16,557 nucleotides of DNA from Planctomycetota bacterium (GTDB lineage: Bacteria > Planctomycetota > Phycisphaerae > Phycisphaerales > SM1A02). Below are positions 1-7,275 of the stretch, piece by piece (within the stretch, counting starts at the first letter, position 1; every line of letters starts with the position of its first letter). The stretch is from the NCBI GenBank assembly GCA_014381385.1, contig JACNLR010000206.1, positions 1-16,557 of the forward strand. The letters are read 5' to 3'. The position numbers were made by a program, and so were the translations under genes. The notes under the pieces are model-generated. The model searched no databases, was not told the DNA's origin, and worked only from the letters and a program-made list of their open reading frames with translations.

Positions 1-267
1 CATCTTGCTTTGTGGCGTACTCTTAGAATTGACACAGAAGAGGGATCAACGACGTACCTCCTCGAAGGGGGTTTTGCACACGTTGACGGTGTAGGTCTTT
101 CGCTTGTAACTGAGGGCGCAATGCTCGCCGAAGAACTTGACCTCGAAGAAGCAAGAGCTGAACTTGCGCAAGCCAACGCGCGCGTTTCATCAGATGGAAA
201 AGATCAAGCAGCGGTAGAACGAGCACAAAAAATTGCAATAGCAAAAGTGGCGCTAGCAAGCAAATGA
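1..267 (+). CDS. atpC: ATP synthase F1 epsilon subunit, C-terminal part (5' end outside window)
   Basis: The reading frame is open from base 1, so the gene starts upstream. The visible 88 residues begin at a His-Leu-Ala-Leu segment like the 'HxPLLT' turn of the epsilon beta-sandwich. The 'LEGGFAHVDG' strand and the 'VTEGAMLAEELD' strand follow, which are the usual end of that domain. A charged Ala/Glu/Lys helical tail then forms the C-terminal helical domain. Epsilon is part of the rotor stalk of the membrane F1Fo ATP synthase: it couples proton flow to ATP synthesis and can inhibit ATP hydrolysis. atpC is normally the last gene of the atp operon, so the rest of that operon is expected just upstream. 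Its TGA stop overlaps the next ATG (ATGA at 264), so scpB is probably co-transcribed and translationally coupled. Family assignment rests on pattern recognition of a partial protein. Confidence 0.88.
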   Translation, partial: HLALWRTLRIDTEEGSTTYLLEGGFAHVDGVGLSLVTEGAMLAEELDLEEARAELAQANARVSSDGKDQAAVERAQKIAIAKVALASK

Positions 268-920
268 CCACTGATTCGGGACGCCCAGACAACAAGCAGT
301 CAGTTGAAACGCCCTGCGCCACTCTGCCGCTTGAACAACGAGTCGAAGCACTGCTGTTTGCGAGCGAGAGATCTCTCTCAGAAACTAAAATGAAAACCGT
401 GCTCGGTATTGATTGTGAAGATGCTACTAAGCAGATTACAAAAGCAATTGAATCTCTGAACGAATCGTACGACGACTCAAATCGAGCCTTTCGTGTCGAA
501 CGGATTGCTGGTGGATACCGTGTCATGACGCGCGAAGAACTTGCACCACTCGTATCACGCCTGCACGCAGAACGGCAACAACAAAAATTATCACAAGCTG
601 CTTTGGAAACACTTTCAATCCTTGCGTACAGACAGCCTGTCATGCGTGCAGAAATTGAAGTAATTCGTGGAGTTGCTTGCGGCGAAGTGCTTCGAGGCCT
701 TCTGGAACGACGCCTCGTAAAAATCGTTGGGCGAGCTGAAGAACTCGGCAGACCGATGCTGTATGGCACAACGAAGGATTTTTTGAACATTTTTGGACTT
801 GCAAGTTTAAAAGATTTACCTGAAGTACAGGGACTAGAACGTCAACCCTCTTGGGCACCTAAAAAAGCGCCTGAAGAAGGAACCGATTCGGTTGATGTTG
901 CCAAGCAAATAGCTGAATAA
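264..920 (+). CDS. scpB: Segregation and condensation protein B
   Basis: ScpB is the winged-helix (kite) subunit of the SMC-ScpA-ScpB condensin, which acts on the nucleoid in chromosome compaction and partitioning. The protein has 218 residues, a normal length. The N-terminal winged helix begins near residue 24 ('LEQRVEALLFASERSL'). The second winged helix carries the family hallmarks 'TLSILAYRQPVMRAEIE', 'IRGV', and 'LLERRLVKIVGRAEELGRP' followed by 'LYGTTKDFLNIFGL'. The tail after about residue 190 is variable and polar. The start is set by the ATGA overlap with atpC; there is no clear ribosome binding site of its own, which fits reinitiation. The usual neighbour scpA is not in the window. 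Its position directly after the ATP synthase operon is unusual but would tie its expression to a housekeeping operon. Confidence 0.95.
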   Translation: MTTDSGRPDNKQSVETPCATLPLEQRVEALLFASERSLSETKMKTVLGIDCEDATKQITKAIESLNESYDDSNRAFRVERIAGGYRVMTREELAPLVSRLHAERQQQKLSQAALETLSILAYRQPVMRAEIEVIRGVACGEVLRGLLERRLVKIVGRAEELGRPMLYGTTKDFLNIFGLASLKDLPEVQGLERQPSWAPKKAPEEGTDSVDVAKQIAE

Positions 921-948
921 AATCGCTTTCTAACGTACCATTCTAGGT

Positions 949-2097
949 ATGGCGGAGCTACCTACGGCGAAGAAAAAAACTTCGATGCATCCATTAATCG
1001 TATTTGTAGTGCTATTACTACTCATTGCGCCTTCTGCATTTATTCAAGGTAAGAATTTGCCCATGTGGTTACTTGGCACGATGATCATGATGGTCGTCAT
1101 CACATTTGTTTGGTCAAAGCTAGCTCTTTGGAGTTTGCGAGTAACGCGTATCATTTCTTCGCCTGCAAAATACGGTGAGCCTTACGTTATCCGATACGAG
1201 GTGCAAAATACATCAAAATGGTTTACGGGTTTTAGTTTATGGATTGATGAGCAAACGGAAGATGCAACATGGCAAAATTGTTTCCGAAAATCGCGTGGTT
1301 GGATTATGGAGGTTGGCGCAGGAGAAACAGTACACGGTGAAGCATTCTTTTGGCCAACGCGCAGGGGAGAGGTAACATTCACACGAATTTGCATTACAAC
1401 AAGTTTCCCGTTTGGAATTATTCGTTCAAATAAAGTAGTGCACCAAAAATCTACGGTACTTGTGCACCCTAAAGTCTTGAAGTTGCGTCCAGATATACTA
1501 CAGTCGATCAATTCAAGTGAACCATATGGGCAACACAGCGGTCGCCATGGTCAAGGGGGAGATGATTATTGTGGCTTACGTGAGTTTGCCAGTGGCGATC
1601 GGCTTGGCGATATAGCGTGGAAGGTTTCTGCAAGAAGGGGTGAACTTGTTTGTGTGCAGCGGTCTCGACCCTCGCTTTCAAGGATACGAGTTATCCTTGA
1701 TTTGACAACTCCAACAAAATTATTGCATTGCGACAAAGACGCTCGTTTATTAGAAGAGGATGCAATAGCACTTTGCGCTTCTTTGCTTGTGGAAGCGGTG
1801 CTACAAGAACAAGAAGTTGGGCTTACCATTCTTGGATTTCCATCGCTTGAAGATTCTGGAATGCAAAGTGGCAAGCGTCAACTAAATCGATTGTTTGCGT
1901 CGCTTTCTAGGATAGACCTTGACGCTAGCAGAGATCTAATGCGGATAGAGACGGCGACAAACAGGAAGAAAATTGGATTAGTTGTAATACGCCCCGATAG
2001 TGCATGGTCACATCATACTTCCCGTGACGTGAAATGCTTCTCTGGTACCCAACTTGCAGAGTTGCAGTCTAGAGTGCAGCGGAGTGAATCGGCATGA
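949..2097 (+). CDS. DUF58 family membrane protein
   Basis: This 382-residue protein has two hydrophobic segments at about residues 14-32 and 39-57. A soluble beta-rich region follows, and then the DUF58 signature around residues 205-237: 'GLREFASGDRLGDIAWK' with Trp224, followed by 'SARRGELVCVQ'. The C-terminal part resembles a reduced von Willebrand A fold ('IRVILDLTTPTK'), but the metal-binding DxSxS motif is absent. DUF58 proteins are usually encoded with a MoxR-type AAA+ ATPase and a transglutaminase-like membrane protein; their biochemical role is not settled, and links to envelope or enzyme-complex maturation have been proposed. Here the transglutaminase gene follows with an ATGA overlap, but scpB rather than moxR lies upstream. 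No clear Shine-Dalgarno precedes the ATG; the 28-base gap after scpB has a TACCAT hexamer at 936-941. Confidence 0.92.
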   Translation: MAELPTAKKKTSMHPLIVFVVLLLLIAPSAFIQGKNLPMWLLGTMIMMVVITFVWSKLALWSLRVTRIISSPAKYGEPYVIRYEVQNTSKWFTGFSLWIDEQTEDATWQNCFRKSRGWIMEVGAGETVHGEAFFWPTRRGEVTFTRICITTSFPFGIIRSNKVVHQKSTVLVHPKVLKLRPDILQSINSSEPYGQHSGRHGQGGDDYCGLREFASGDRLGDIAWKVSARRGELVCVQRSRPSLSRIRVILDLTTPTKLLHCDKDARLLEEDAIALCASLLVEAVLQEQEVGLTILGFPSLEDSGMQSGKRQLNRLFASLSRIDLDASRDLMRIETATNRKKIGLVVIRPDSAWSHHTSRDVKCFSGTQLAELQSRVQRSESA

Positions 2098-4298
2098 AGG
2101 TATTACGGTCATATAGAGCAATGCGGTTTGCGCTTGTGTTAAGTGCAATTCTTGCACAGTGCATAGCCCTTGGAAACGTTGCACTCCTCGTTGTTGCTGG
2201 AACACTCGCTTCTTTAAGTTGGGCTGTTACGGAAGGCCATCGCAAGAAATCCGTACCGCCTTGGGTTGCGAGATTATTGGTGCTTGCAGTATTTTTGTTC
2301 TCAGTTTTTGATGCGATTGGACCTGTCGATCGATTGCCTCTTATTCTTGGTCAATTTGTTGTTTGGCTTACGATTATTAAAATGTACGGTAAGCGAACTG
2401 TTGAGCATGAAGCTCAACTTCTTTTACTTAGTGTATTGCTTATGACGGTTGGTGCACTTTATGCTACGGGTTTTCTGTTTGGGTTATTGCTTATTGCATG
2501 GTCTGGCTTTGGCGCATGGGTTCTATTGTTGTACCAACTTCGCAGCGGCTTGGAAACATGCCAAGAAGAACGTCGCTTTGTAATTCCAGCAAAAAAACAA
2601 CAACTGACTTTGCAGCCAGTTGTGGGGTCAAGTCCAAATAGAGTGTTTCGGAAAAATGCGATTGTATTTCTACTTCTTGGTCTCACAGGATCGATAGCCC
2701 TGTTCCTCGTTACGCCAAGGGAAGCGCTTGAAAGTATTCCAGAATCAATGATTGCAAGAGATAGTGGTCTTGAGCGAATTGCATTACGACCCGACAGAGA
2801 TATTCTGCAAAGCACTCGGCAGGTTATGACGGTTTCGCTTGAAGATATTTTTGGCAATAGGGTGCATATGCCCAATGGATTGCGGCTACGCGGGAAAGTT
2901 CTTGATGCCTATTTAGGTAACGGAGTTTGGGAAGCGCATATGCAAATGAAATCAACTCTTGTTACATCCGCAACTGAAATGACACCATTGACACTATCGC
3001 AAAGCAATCGACCAACACTCTTGATGGATGTAGAAATGCAACAACCAGTTGCGAGAATTTACTCGTTATATAGACCAGTTGCAATCAAAACCGATCCTCC
3101 ATCACGAATTGCGATTGATATGGTCAATGCAACAATGGGACTTGGCATTGGATCAAATCCCCTTAGAAAGTACCAAGTAGAAGTTGATTACGAAAAAGAA
3201 GTAACATCACCCTTTAAAACTAAACGTTACAGTTATACAAACGAAAATGTTCACGCACTTGCCCTGCAACTCTGCGCGGACGCAGGAGTGGATGTTGAAG
3301 ATATTCCAACGAATCCAACTGCAAATGCCCAAGCAGCAAAAGCATTTGAGTACTATCTTCGCTCAGATGAGTTTACCTATGCGACTGATGGCTCGACGTT
3401 AACTATTGCTCAGAGAGCAGCGCTTGAATCGGATGATGACCCTGTCGCGACATTTTTGTTTACGAATAAAAGCGGCCATTGTGAATTCTTTGCAGCGGCG
3501 ATGGTTGCCATGTGCGATACCATTTCACTACCTGCACGAATTGTGACAGGATTTTATGTTGACCGTTGGAACGATATGACAAATAAGTACATAGTTCTTG
3601 AACGAGACGCGCACGCATGGGTAGAAGTAGAGACTGATCCAATGGCTTGGGTTGCCTTCGACCCAACACCTTCTTCACTCGGTTCACCTACGCAACAGTT
3701 GGGTATGTCCATTGTTGAGCGGGTTGTGTATGCGTGGCAGCAATGGGAGATGGCGTGGACAACCAATGTTATTGGGTACGATGCGCTTGCCCAAGGGAAA
3801 TTGCTAGAATACATGAATCCATATTGGCAGAAATACGGTTCTACATTGTCGGAATATTTGCGGGGTACCTATGCATGGACTGCGGGTGTATTGGGTGTTG
3901 GTAACCCTGGAAAACTGTGGGCGCAACTGATCGTTGTCTTGTTACTACTTGCTGGTTTTTTGGCGGCTTTTTTGCGTTTTCAGTTACGAAAAACAGCAAC
4001 GTTGTTATCGCTTTCTTCAGCCATGCAGGAACAGATCCCGATTGCGAGCGTTGTGTTTTATGCAAAATTGCAGCGAGCACTTGCGAGGCAAGGATTTGTT
4101 CGACCAATATTTTTACCAGCAAAAGCATGGATTGCATCTTTAACCTTAGATAAAGAATCTGCAGAACTGGCAACCTCATTAACTGAGACGTACTACAAAA
4201 TACGATTTGGCAGATACAAACCCAGTCGAAGCGAGCGGGCTGAACTTCTACAATCTGTGACTCAATTTGAACGGTTATTGCAGAAAGGTGACCTATGA
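2094..4298 (+). CDS. TgpA-type membrane transglutaminase-like protein (DUF3488 / transglutaminase core)
   Basis: The 734-residue protein starts with about six hydrophobic segments between residues 10 and 208, the TgpA N-terminal membrane region. A periplasmic domain of about 400 residues follows, then one more membrane helix near 608-630 and a cytoplasmic tail of about 100 residues. The tail ends in a Tyr/Arg-rich 'YYKIRFGRY' segment like the DUF4129 tail of this family. The transglutaminase triad is complete: Cys463 in 'SGHCEFFAAAM', His507 in 'DAHAWVEV', and Asp523 in 'FDPTPSS'. Relatives are cysteine-type acyltransferases or proteases acting outside the membrane; the substrate is unknown. 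It overlaps the DUF58 gene (ATGA at 2094) and has a GGAG at 2081-2084, nine bases before its start. It probably acts with the DUF58 protein in the membrane. The catalytic residues argue for an active enzyme. Confidence 0.93.
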   Translation: MKVLRSYRAMRFALVLSAILAQCIALGNVALLVVAGTLASLSWAVTEGHRKKSVPPWVARLLVLAVFLFSVFDAIGPVDRLPLILGQFVVWLTIIKMYGKRTVEHEAQLLLLSVLLMTVGALYATGFLFGLLLIAWSGFGAWVLLLYQLRSGLETCQEERRFVIPAKKQQLTLQPVVGSSPNRVFRKNAIVFLLLGLTGSIALFLVTPREALESIPESMIARDSGLERIALRPDRDILQSTRQVMTVSLEDIFGNRVHMPNGLRLRGKVLDAYLGNGVWEAHMQMKSTLVTSATEMTPLTLSQSNRPTLLMDVEMQQPVARIYSLYRPVAIKTDPPSRIAIDMVNATMGLGIGSNPLRKYQVEVDYEKEVTSPFKTKRYSYTNENVHALALQLCADAGVDVEDIPTNPTANAQAAKAFEYYLRSDEFTYATDGSTLTIAQRAALESDDDPVATFLFTNKSGHCEFFAAAMVAMCDTISLPARIVTGFYVDRWNDMTNKYIVLERDAHAWVEVETDPMAWVAFDPTPSSLGSPTQQLGMSIVERVVYAWQQWEMAWTTNVIGYDALAQGKLLEYMNPYWQKYGSTLSEYLRGTYAWTAGVLGVGNPGKLWAQLIVVLLLLAGFLAAFLRFQLRKTATLLSLSSAMQEQIPIASVVFYAKLQRALARQGFVRPIFLPAKAWIASLTLDKESAELATSLTETYYKIRFGRYKPSRSERAELLQSVTQFERLLQKGDL

Positions 4299-4966
4299 AC
4301 GACTGGCTACCAATGGATGAACAACAATCTGCCATTCAGATTAAGGAAATCATTACATTGCTCGGCGTAGATGCTAAGAGAATCGTCGATGTTGGCTGCG
4401 GTGATGGAAGGATTCTTGTTCCCCTAGCAGTTGCGGGGCATGAAGTCATAGGTATCGATGTAGATGCAGATGCAATAAGTGCTTGCGCACACAGGTGTGC
4501 CCAAACGGAACTCGATGCTACACTGCTAGATGGGAACTTGTTTGATTTGTTACCGCTGCCAGACCCAGTTGATGCGATTGTTTGTTGCGGACAAACGTTT
4601 ATGCTTTTGCACGATGTGGACGAAGCCGTTTGCGCGTTGAATTTGTTTAGAGAATCACTTTGCAAAGGTGGCGTAGTCATTTTAGATGACATTCCCGGTG
4701 ATTTATGGCCAGAAGTTGCGCAAGGGCGTTGGGCAATCGGCGCTAACGAAGAGGAGTCTTTGCAAATGGTTTGGTCGCACAACGACGCTGTGTTTGCAAT
4801 TCGCAGCGGCGAGGAAGTGGATACAGATTCATGGGAATTGCGAGATGGTGACCAACAAGTACGGCTCTGGACGATGGGTGCGATGCGAATGGCTGCAAAA
4901 CTAGCGGGCTTATCGGCACCAATTGTGCCGGTTACAGGGGCAATTCTGGTCATGCGGGCAGATTAA
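4295..4966 (+). CDS. Class I SAM-dependent methyltransferase
   Basis: The 223-residue protein has a Rossmann-type SAM site. Motif I is 'VDVGCGDGRI' at residues 31-40, with Gly34, Gly36 and Gly38. The acidic residue ending strand 2 is Asp55 in 'IGIDVDADAI', which would hold the ribose hydroxyls. Later 'VDAIVCCGQTFMLL' fits motif IV, and 'LCKGGVVILDDIPG' fits the post-motif strand and loop. The C-terminal half has no feature that identifies the substrate, so target and product are unknown. The ATG overlaps the transglutaminase stop (ATGA at 4295), and AAGGTG at 4285-4290 is a plausible ribosome binding site. This places it as the third gene of the DUF58/transglutaminase unit. Whether it works with those proteins or only shares their transcript cannot be told from the sequence. 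Confidence 0.85.
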   Translation: MNDWLPMDEQQSAIQIKEIITLLGVDAKRIVDVGCGDGRILVPLAVAGHEVIGIDVDADAISACAHRCAQTELDATLLDGNLFDLLPLPDPVDAIVCCGQTFMLLHDVDEAVCALNLFRESLCKGGVVILDDIPGDLWPEVAQGRWAIGANEEESLQMVWSHNDAVFAIRSGEEVDTDSWELRDGDQQVRLWTMGAMRMAAKLAGLSAPIVPVTGAILVMRAD

Positions 4967-5050
4967 ACCGTCAAACGCCACCTTTTTGTGTAGGTTCTTG
5001 TGTACGGTGATTCTGGAGACGATGGAGGTAATTCTTCAACCCTTTTACAC

Positions 5051-5055
5051 GGAGA
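5051..5055 (+). promoter_or_regulatory. Ribosome binding site of the PilZ gene
   Basis: GGAGA lies eight bases before the ATG at 5064. It is one of only a few strong Shine-Dalgarno sequences in the window and supports that start. The 97-base gap before the gene (4967-5063) shows no convincing terminator hairpin and no clear -35/-10 pair. Confidence 0.6.
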
Positions 5056-5063
5056 TTTGATTT

Positions 5064-5909
5064 ATGCCAGCACATCGCTCACGAACAACTGGATGGCGTC
5101 GTTGCCTTCAACAACTTGTTGACCATAAGGGATCACTGCAAGTTGCACTCGCGCCACACGGTCCAACTGGAAGTGATTTTATCTGGAGAGCAAAGTTAAT
5201 ATCGCTCAGTGATAATGAAATTCTGGTGGAAATGCCAACCGCCGCAGGCGAACCACTGCCGCTTCAGGAGGGGGTGTTGCTGCGTGGAATAATTGCGATT
5301 GGTCAAAACCGTTGGATGTTCAGGACGAAGTGCCTTGGAAGTATTGGTACAACATCCAATAACCGTGATGGCGTTGGGCTACGTTTACAAATGCCAACGT
5401 CAGTCGAGCGTTGCCAGCGCCGTAGAGATTATCGTATTTCAACGGATTCGCTTTCTTTACCAGAATTATCCGTTTGGCCGCTACTTAATCCAAAATCCGT
5501 CGTATTGCCTGAGCGAATGTGTCAGTTGCGTATTGAGCGACACCTAGAATGCGATTCGCAATCTGATAAGTTGGAGCAAAAACAAGTGATGCCAGATATT
5601 GGCCCTGCATTTCATGCGACGTTAGTAAACATTGGCGGAGGTGGTGTTGGGTTGCAAGTGCCAACGAACGAGGCGAGTGGATTGGGAAGGCATCGTTTGC
5701 ACTGGCTTCGCCTTCCACTACCGGGATCCGATGCGCCACCATTATGCGTTACTACTAAGTTGATGCATTGGCACCTTGAAGCTGGAAATACAACCTATTT
5801 GGGCATGATGTTTGATTTCTCCTTCAACCCATCCCATAAGCGATTCGTGACACAACAAATCACACGTGTTGTTGCCATTCAACAGCGCGAACAACTCCAA
5901 GCCGCGTAA
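5064..5909 (+). CDS. PilZ-domain protein, probable cyclic di-GMP receptor
   Basis: The 281-residue soluble protein has an N-terminal YcgR-like beta-barrel region (about residues 15-110), followed by a PilZ domain. The PilZ arginine motif RxxxR is clear: Arg120 to Arg124 within 'QRRRDYRIS'. The second motif, normally (D/N)xSxxG, appears as Asn189-Ile-Gly-Gly-Gly-Gly, so Gly replaces the usual Ser. The domain continues with a 'VTTKLMHW' strand and ends in a 'FDFSFNPSHKRFVTQQI' helix typical of YcgR/PilZ tails ('R.I...Q'). PilZ proteins bind cyclic di-GMP and alter motility, exopolysaccharide or envelope functions; the output here is unknown because there is no second effector domain. About 28 residues at 148-175, between the two motifs, look like an insertion. 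The gene stands alone, with pabB converging 12 bases downstream and no obvious terminator between them. Confidence 0.82.
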   Translation: MPAHRSRTTGWRRCLQQLVDHKGSLQVALAPHGPTGSDFIWRAKLISLSDNEILVEMPTAAGEPLPLQEGVLLRGIIAIGQNRWMFRTKCLGSIGTTSNNRDGVGLRLQMPTSVERCQRRRDYRISTDSLSLPELSVWPLLNPKSVVLPERMCQLRIERHLECDSQSDKLEQKQVMPDIGPAFHATLVNIGGGGVGLQVPTNEASGLGRHRLHWLRLPLPGSDAPPLCVTTKLMHWHLEAGNTTYLGMMFDFSFNPSHKRFVTQQITRVVAIQQREQLQAA

Positions 5910-5921
5910 GTTTGACAGTCA

Positions 5922-7211
5922 TTATGTAAGCGGAAACGCAGGCGACTTGAGTAGTGACTTGAGGATATAGGTCTTTACTTCAGACTCTTCAAGTTCTGCG
6001 ATGGGGTCGGATTCTGCAACGATCCCGCAACCGGTGCTATACTTCATATTGCCATTAAAACTCGCAGGGTCTTGGGAGCCGGAAAAGAGGGCGGTGCGTA
6101 TACCTACATTGAGCATAGAAGAGTTACCAAGGATTCCGATTGCACCGCAATAAGGACCTCGTGGAGAATTTTCAAGTTCTTCAATTATTTGCATTGCTCG
6201 AATTTTCGGAACACCAGTAATGGAACCCGCAGGAAATGTTGCCTCAAGCACATCGCACATCGTCGCGCCTTCGCGAAGTTTTCCTCGCACTTCACCAACA
6301 CACTGCCAAACAGTAGGGTGTTTTTCAATGGACCTTGCATGACGAACGTCGATGCTCCCGAAGGAACAAATACGCCCTAAGTCATTTCGCATCAAGTCAA
6401 CAATCATATGCAACTCAGCCGCGTCCTTGTCCGATTGCAGGAGTAACTCAGGTGCGTCTTGCTCAGGTCGCGTGCCTTTCATGGGTCTCGTTATTATCTC
6501 GCCCGTCTGCGCATTTACTTGTAAAAACAATTCTGGGCTCATTGAAAGTAAAAACCTACCCTCGTCTGGAAACTCGATCCAAGCGCCAAACCAACCGCCT
6601 TGATTTCCTAACATTGAAAGCGCTGCTCCCCGAATATTACCTTCAACGTTTGCAGTAAACCTTCGCGTGATGTTTGCTTGGAATATGTCGCCAGCGTGAA
6701 TGTATTCAATTGCGCTCTTGACGGCGTTGGTAAACGAAGCATCACCATTCTCATCTATCAAAGGAGAACAAATGAAATCGGCTGATTCTTTTGGAACAAC
6801 ATGAGGAGCTTCAAGACCACCAATAGACCACCATGCATCGTTTTTTGCGTCATGCACAAGTGCTTTGTCACACCAAACAAGGTCAACCAACGGCCAGTCC
6901 TGTTTCGGCAAGGCTGCGATAGTAGGTTCAATTGCAAGCCCAAGTTCATACCCGAGATATCCAATCCAGTTCGGCAATAATGTTGTACCCGTGTTTTCCT
7001 GCATTCGCGATCGTAGTTTTTCCATTGCATCCGTTCCACGAAGAGAAAGCCGCTCTCCTGTAGCAGGTGCGATGATGGACCATCTTGACCATTTTGCATG
7101 CTTTCCGTTTCCTATGAGTGCAACAATTGGTTGCTCTTGCGTCCACGAAGCGGCGACTTGTGCAGGCGTTGCTTGAAGGTGTGGGAGTGGTTTTGCATTA
7201 GATGGGAGCAT
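5922..7211 (-). CDS. pabB: Aminodeoxychorismate synthase component I
   Basis: This chorismate-binding enzyme joins ammonia to chorismate to make 4-amino-4-deoxychorismate, the precursor of p-aminobenzoate and folate. It works with a glutamine amidotransferase (PabA) that is not in this window. With the ATG at 7211 it has 429 residues. Family motifs are 'YIHAGDIFQANITRRF' (170-185), 'TRPMKGTRP' (241-249), 'LMRNDLGR' (273-280), 'GSITGVPKIRAM' (329-340) and 'GPYCGAIG' (352-359). Lys245 in the PMKGT motif is the residue that separates PabB (PIKGT) from anthranilate synthase TrpE (PIAGT), so PabB is favoured. The frame stays open to 7319, but those 36 extra codons would run into ppdK and encode a hydrophobic stretch unlike the family. 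A weak AGGT precedes 7211. The gene diverges from ppdK and converges on the PilZ gene. Confidence 0.92.
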   Translation of the reverse strand: MLPSNAKPLPHLQATPAQVAASWTQEQPIVALIGNGKHAKWSRWSIIAPATGERLSLRGTDAMEKLRSRMQENTGTTLLPNWIGYLGYELGLAIEPTIAALPKQDWPLVDLVWCDKALVHDAKNDAWWSIGGLEAPHVVPKESADFICSPLIDENGDASFTNAVKSAIEYIHAGDIFQANITRRFTANVEGNIRGAALSMLGNQGGWFGAWIEFPDEGRFLLSMSPELFLQVNAQTGEIITRPMKGTRPEQDAPELLLQSDKDAAELHMIVDLMRNDLGRICSFGSIDVRHARSIEKHPTVWQCVGEVRGKLREGATMCDVLEATFPAGSITGVPKIRAMQIIEELENSPRGPYCGAIGILGNSSMLNVGIRTALFSGSQDPASFNGNMKYSTGCGIVAESDPIAELEESEVKTYILKSLLKSPAFPLT

Positions 7212-7237
7212 GGTACCTACGCAGTGTACTGGTCGAG

Positions 7238-7243
7238 TATAAT
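7238..7243 (+). promoter_or_regulatory. Candidate -10 element of ppdK in the pabB/ppdK divergent spacer
   Basis: A perfect TATAAT lies 32 bases before the ppdK ATG, inside the 64-base spacer between two divergent starts (7212-7275). No good TTGACA-like -35 is found 16-18 bases upstream, so the promoter would be weak, activator-dependent or read by another sigma factor. On the opposite strand, the complement of 7236-7241 reads TATACT, a possible -10 for pabB, again without a clear -35. The two elements overlap, so transcription in the two directions could interfere. Confidence 0.45.
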
Positions 7244-7265
7244 GCGCGTTCTGAGCAATAAATAC

Positions 7266-7270
7266 GGAGA
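7266..7270 (+). promoter_or_regulatory. Ribosome binding site that decides the ppdK start
   Basis: GGAGA ends five bases before the ATG at 7276. The alternative ATG at 7324 is preceded by a run of A and has no Shine-Dalgarno, so 7276 is the better-supported start. Confidence 0.6.
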
Positions 7271-7275
7271 TACTG

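Noticed and set aside
23..790. Long open frame of 255 codons on the - strand
   Set aside because: It lies antisense to atpC and scpB, which are clearly conserved. Its translation is rich in Arg/Ser/Cys with no domain-like pattern.
4336..4953. 205-codon open frame on the - strand
   Set aside because: It is a shadow of the methyltransferase, whose SAM-binding motifs are intact. The antisense translation is low-complexity Ser/Thr/Pro.
4967..5063. Possible promoter or riboswitch before the PilZ gene
   Set aside because: A TTGTGT is present, but the matching -10 position reads GATTCT. No structured leader was recognised.
5890..5945. Possible bidirectional terminator between the PilZ gene and pabB (CCGC ... 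GCGG)
   Set aside because: Only four bases pair across a long loop, and there is no T run on either side.
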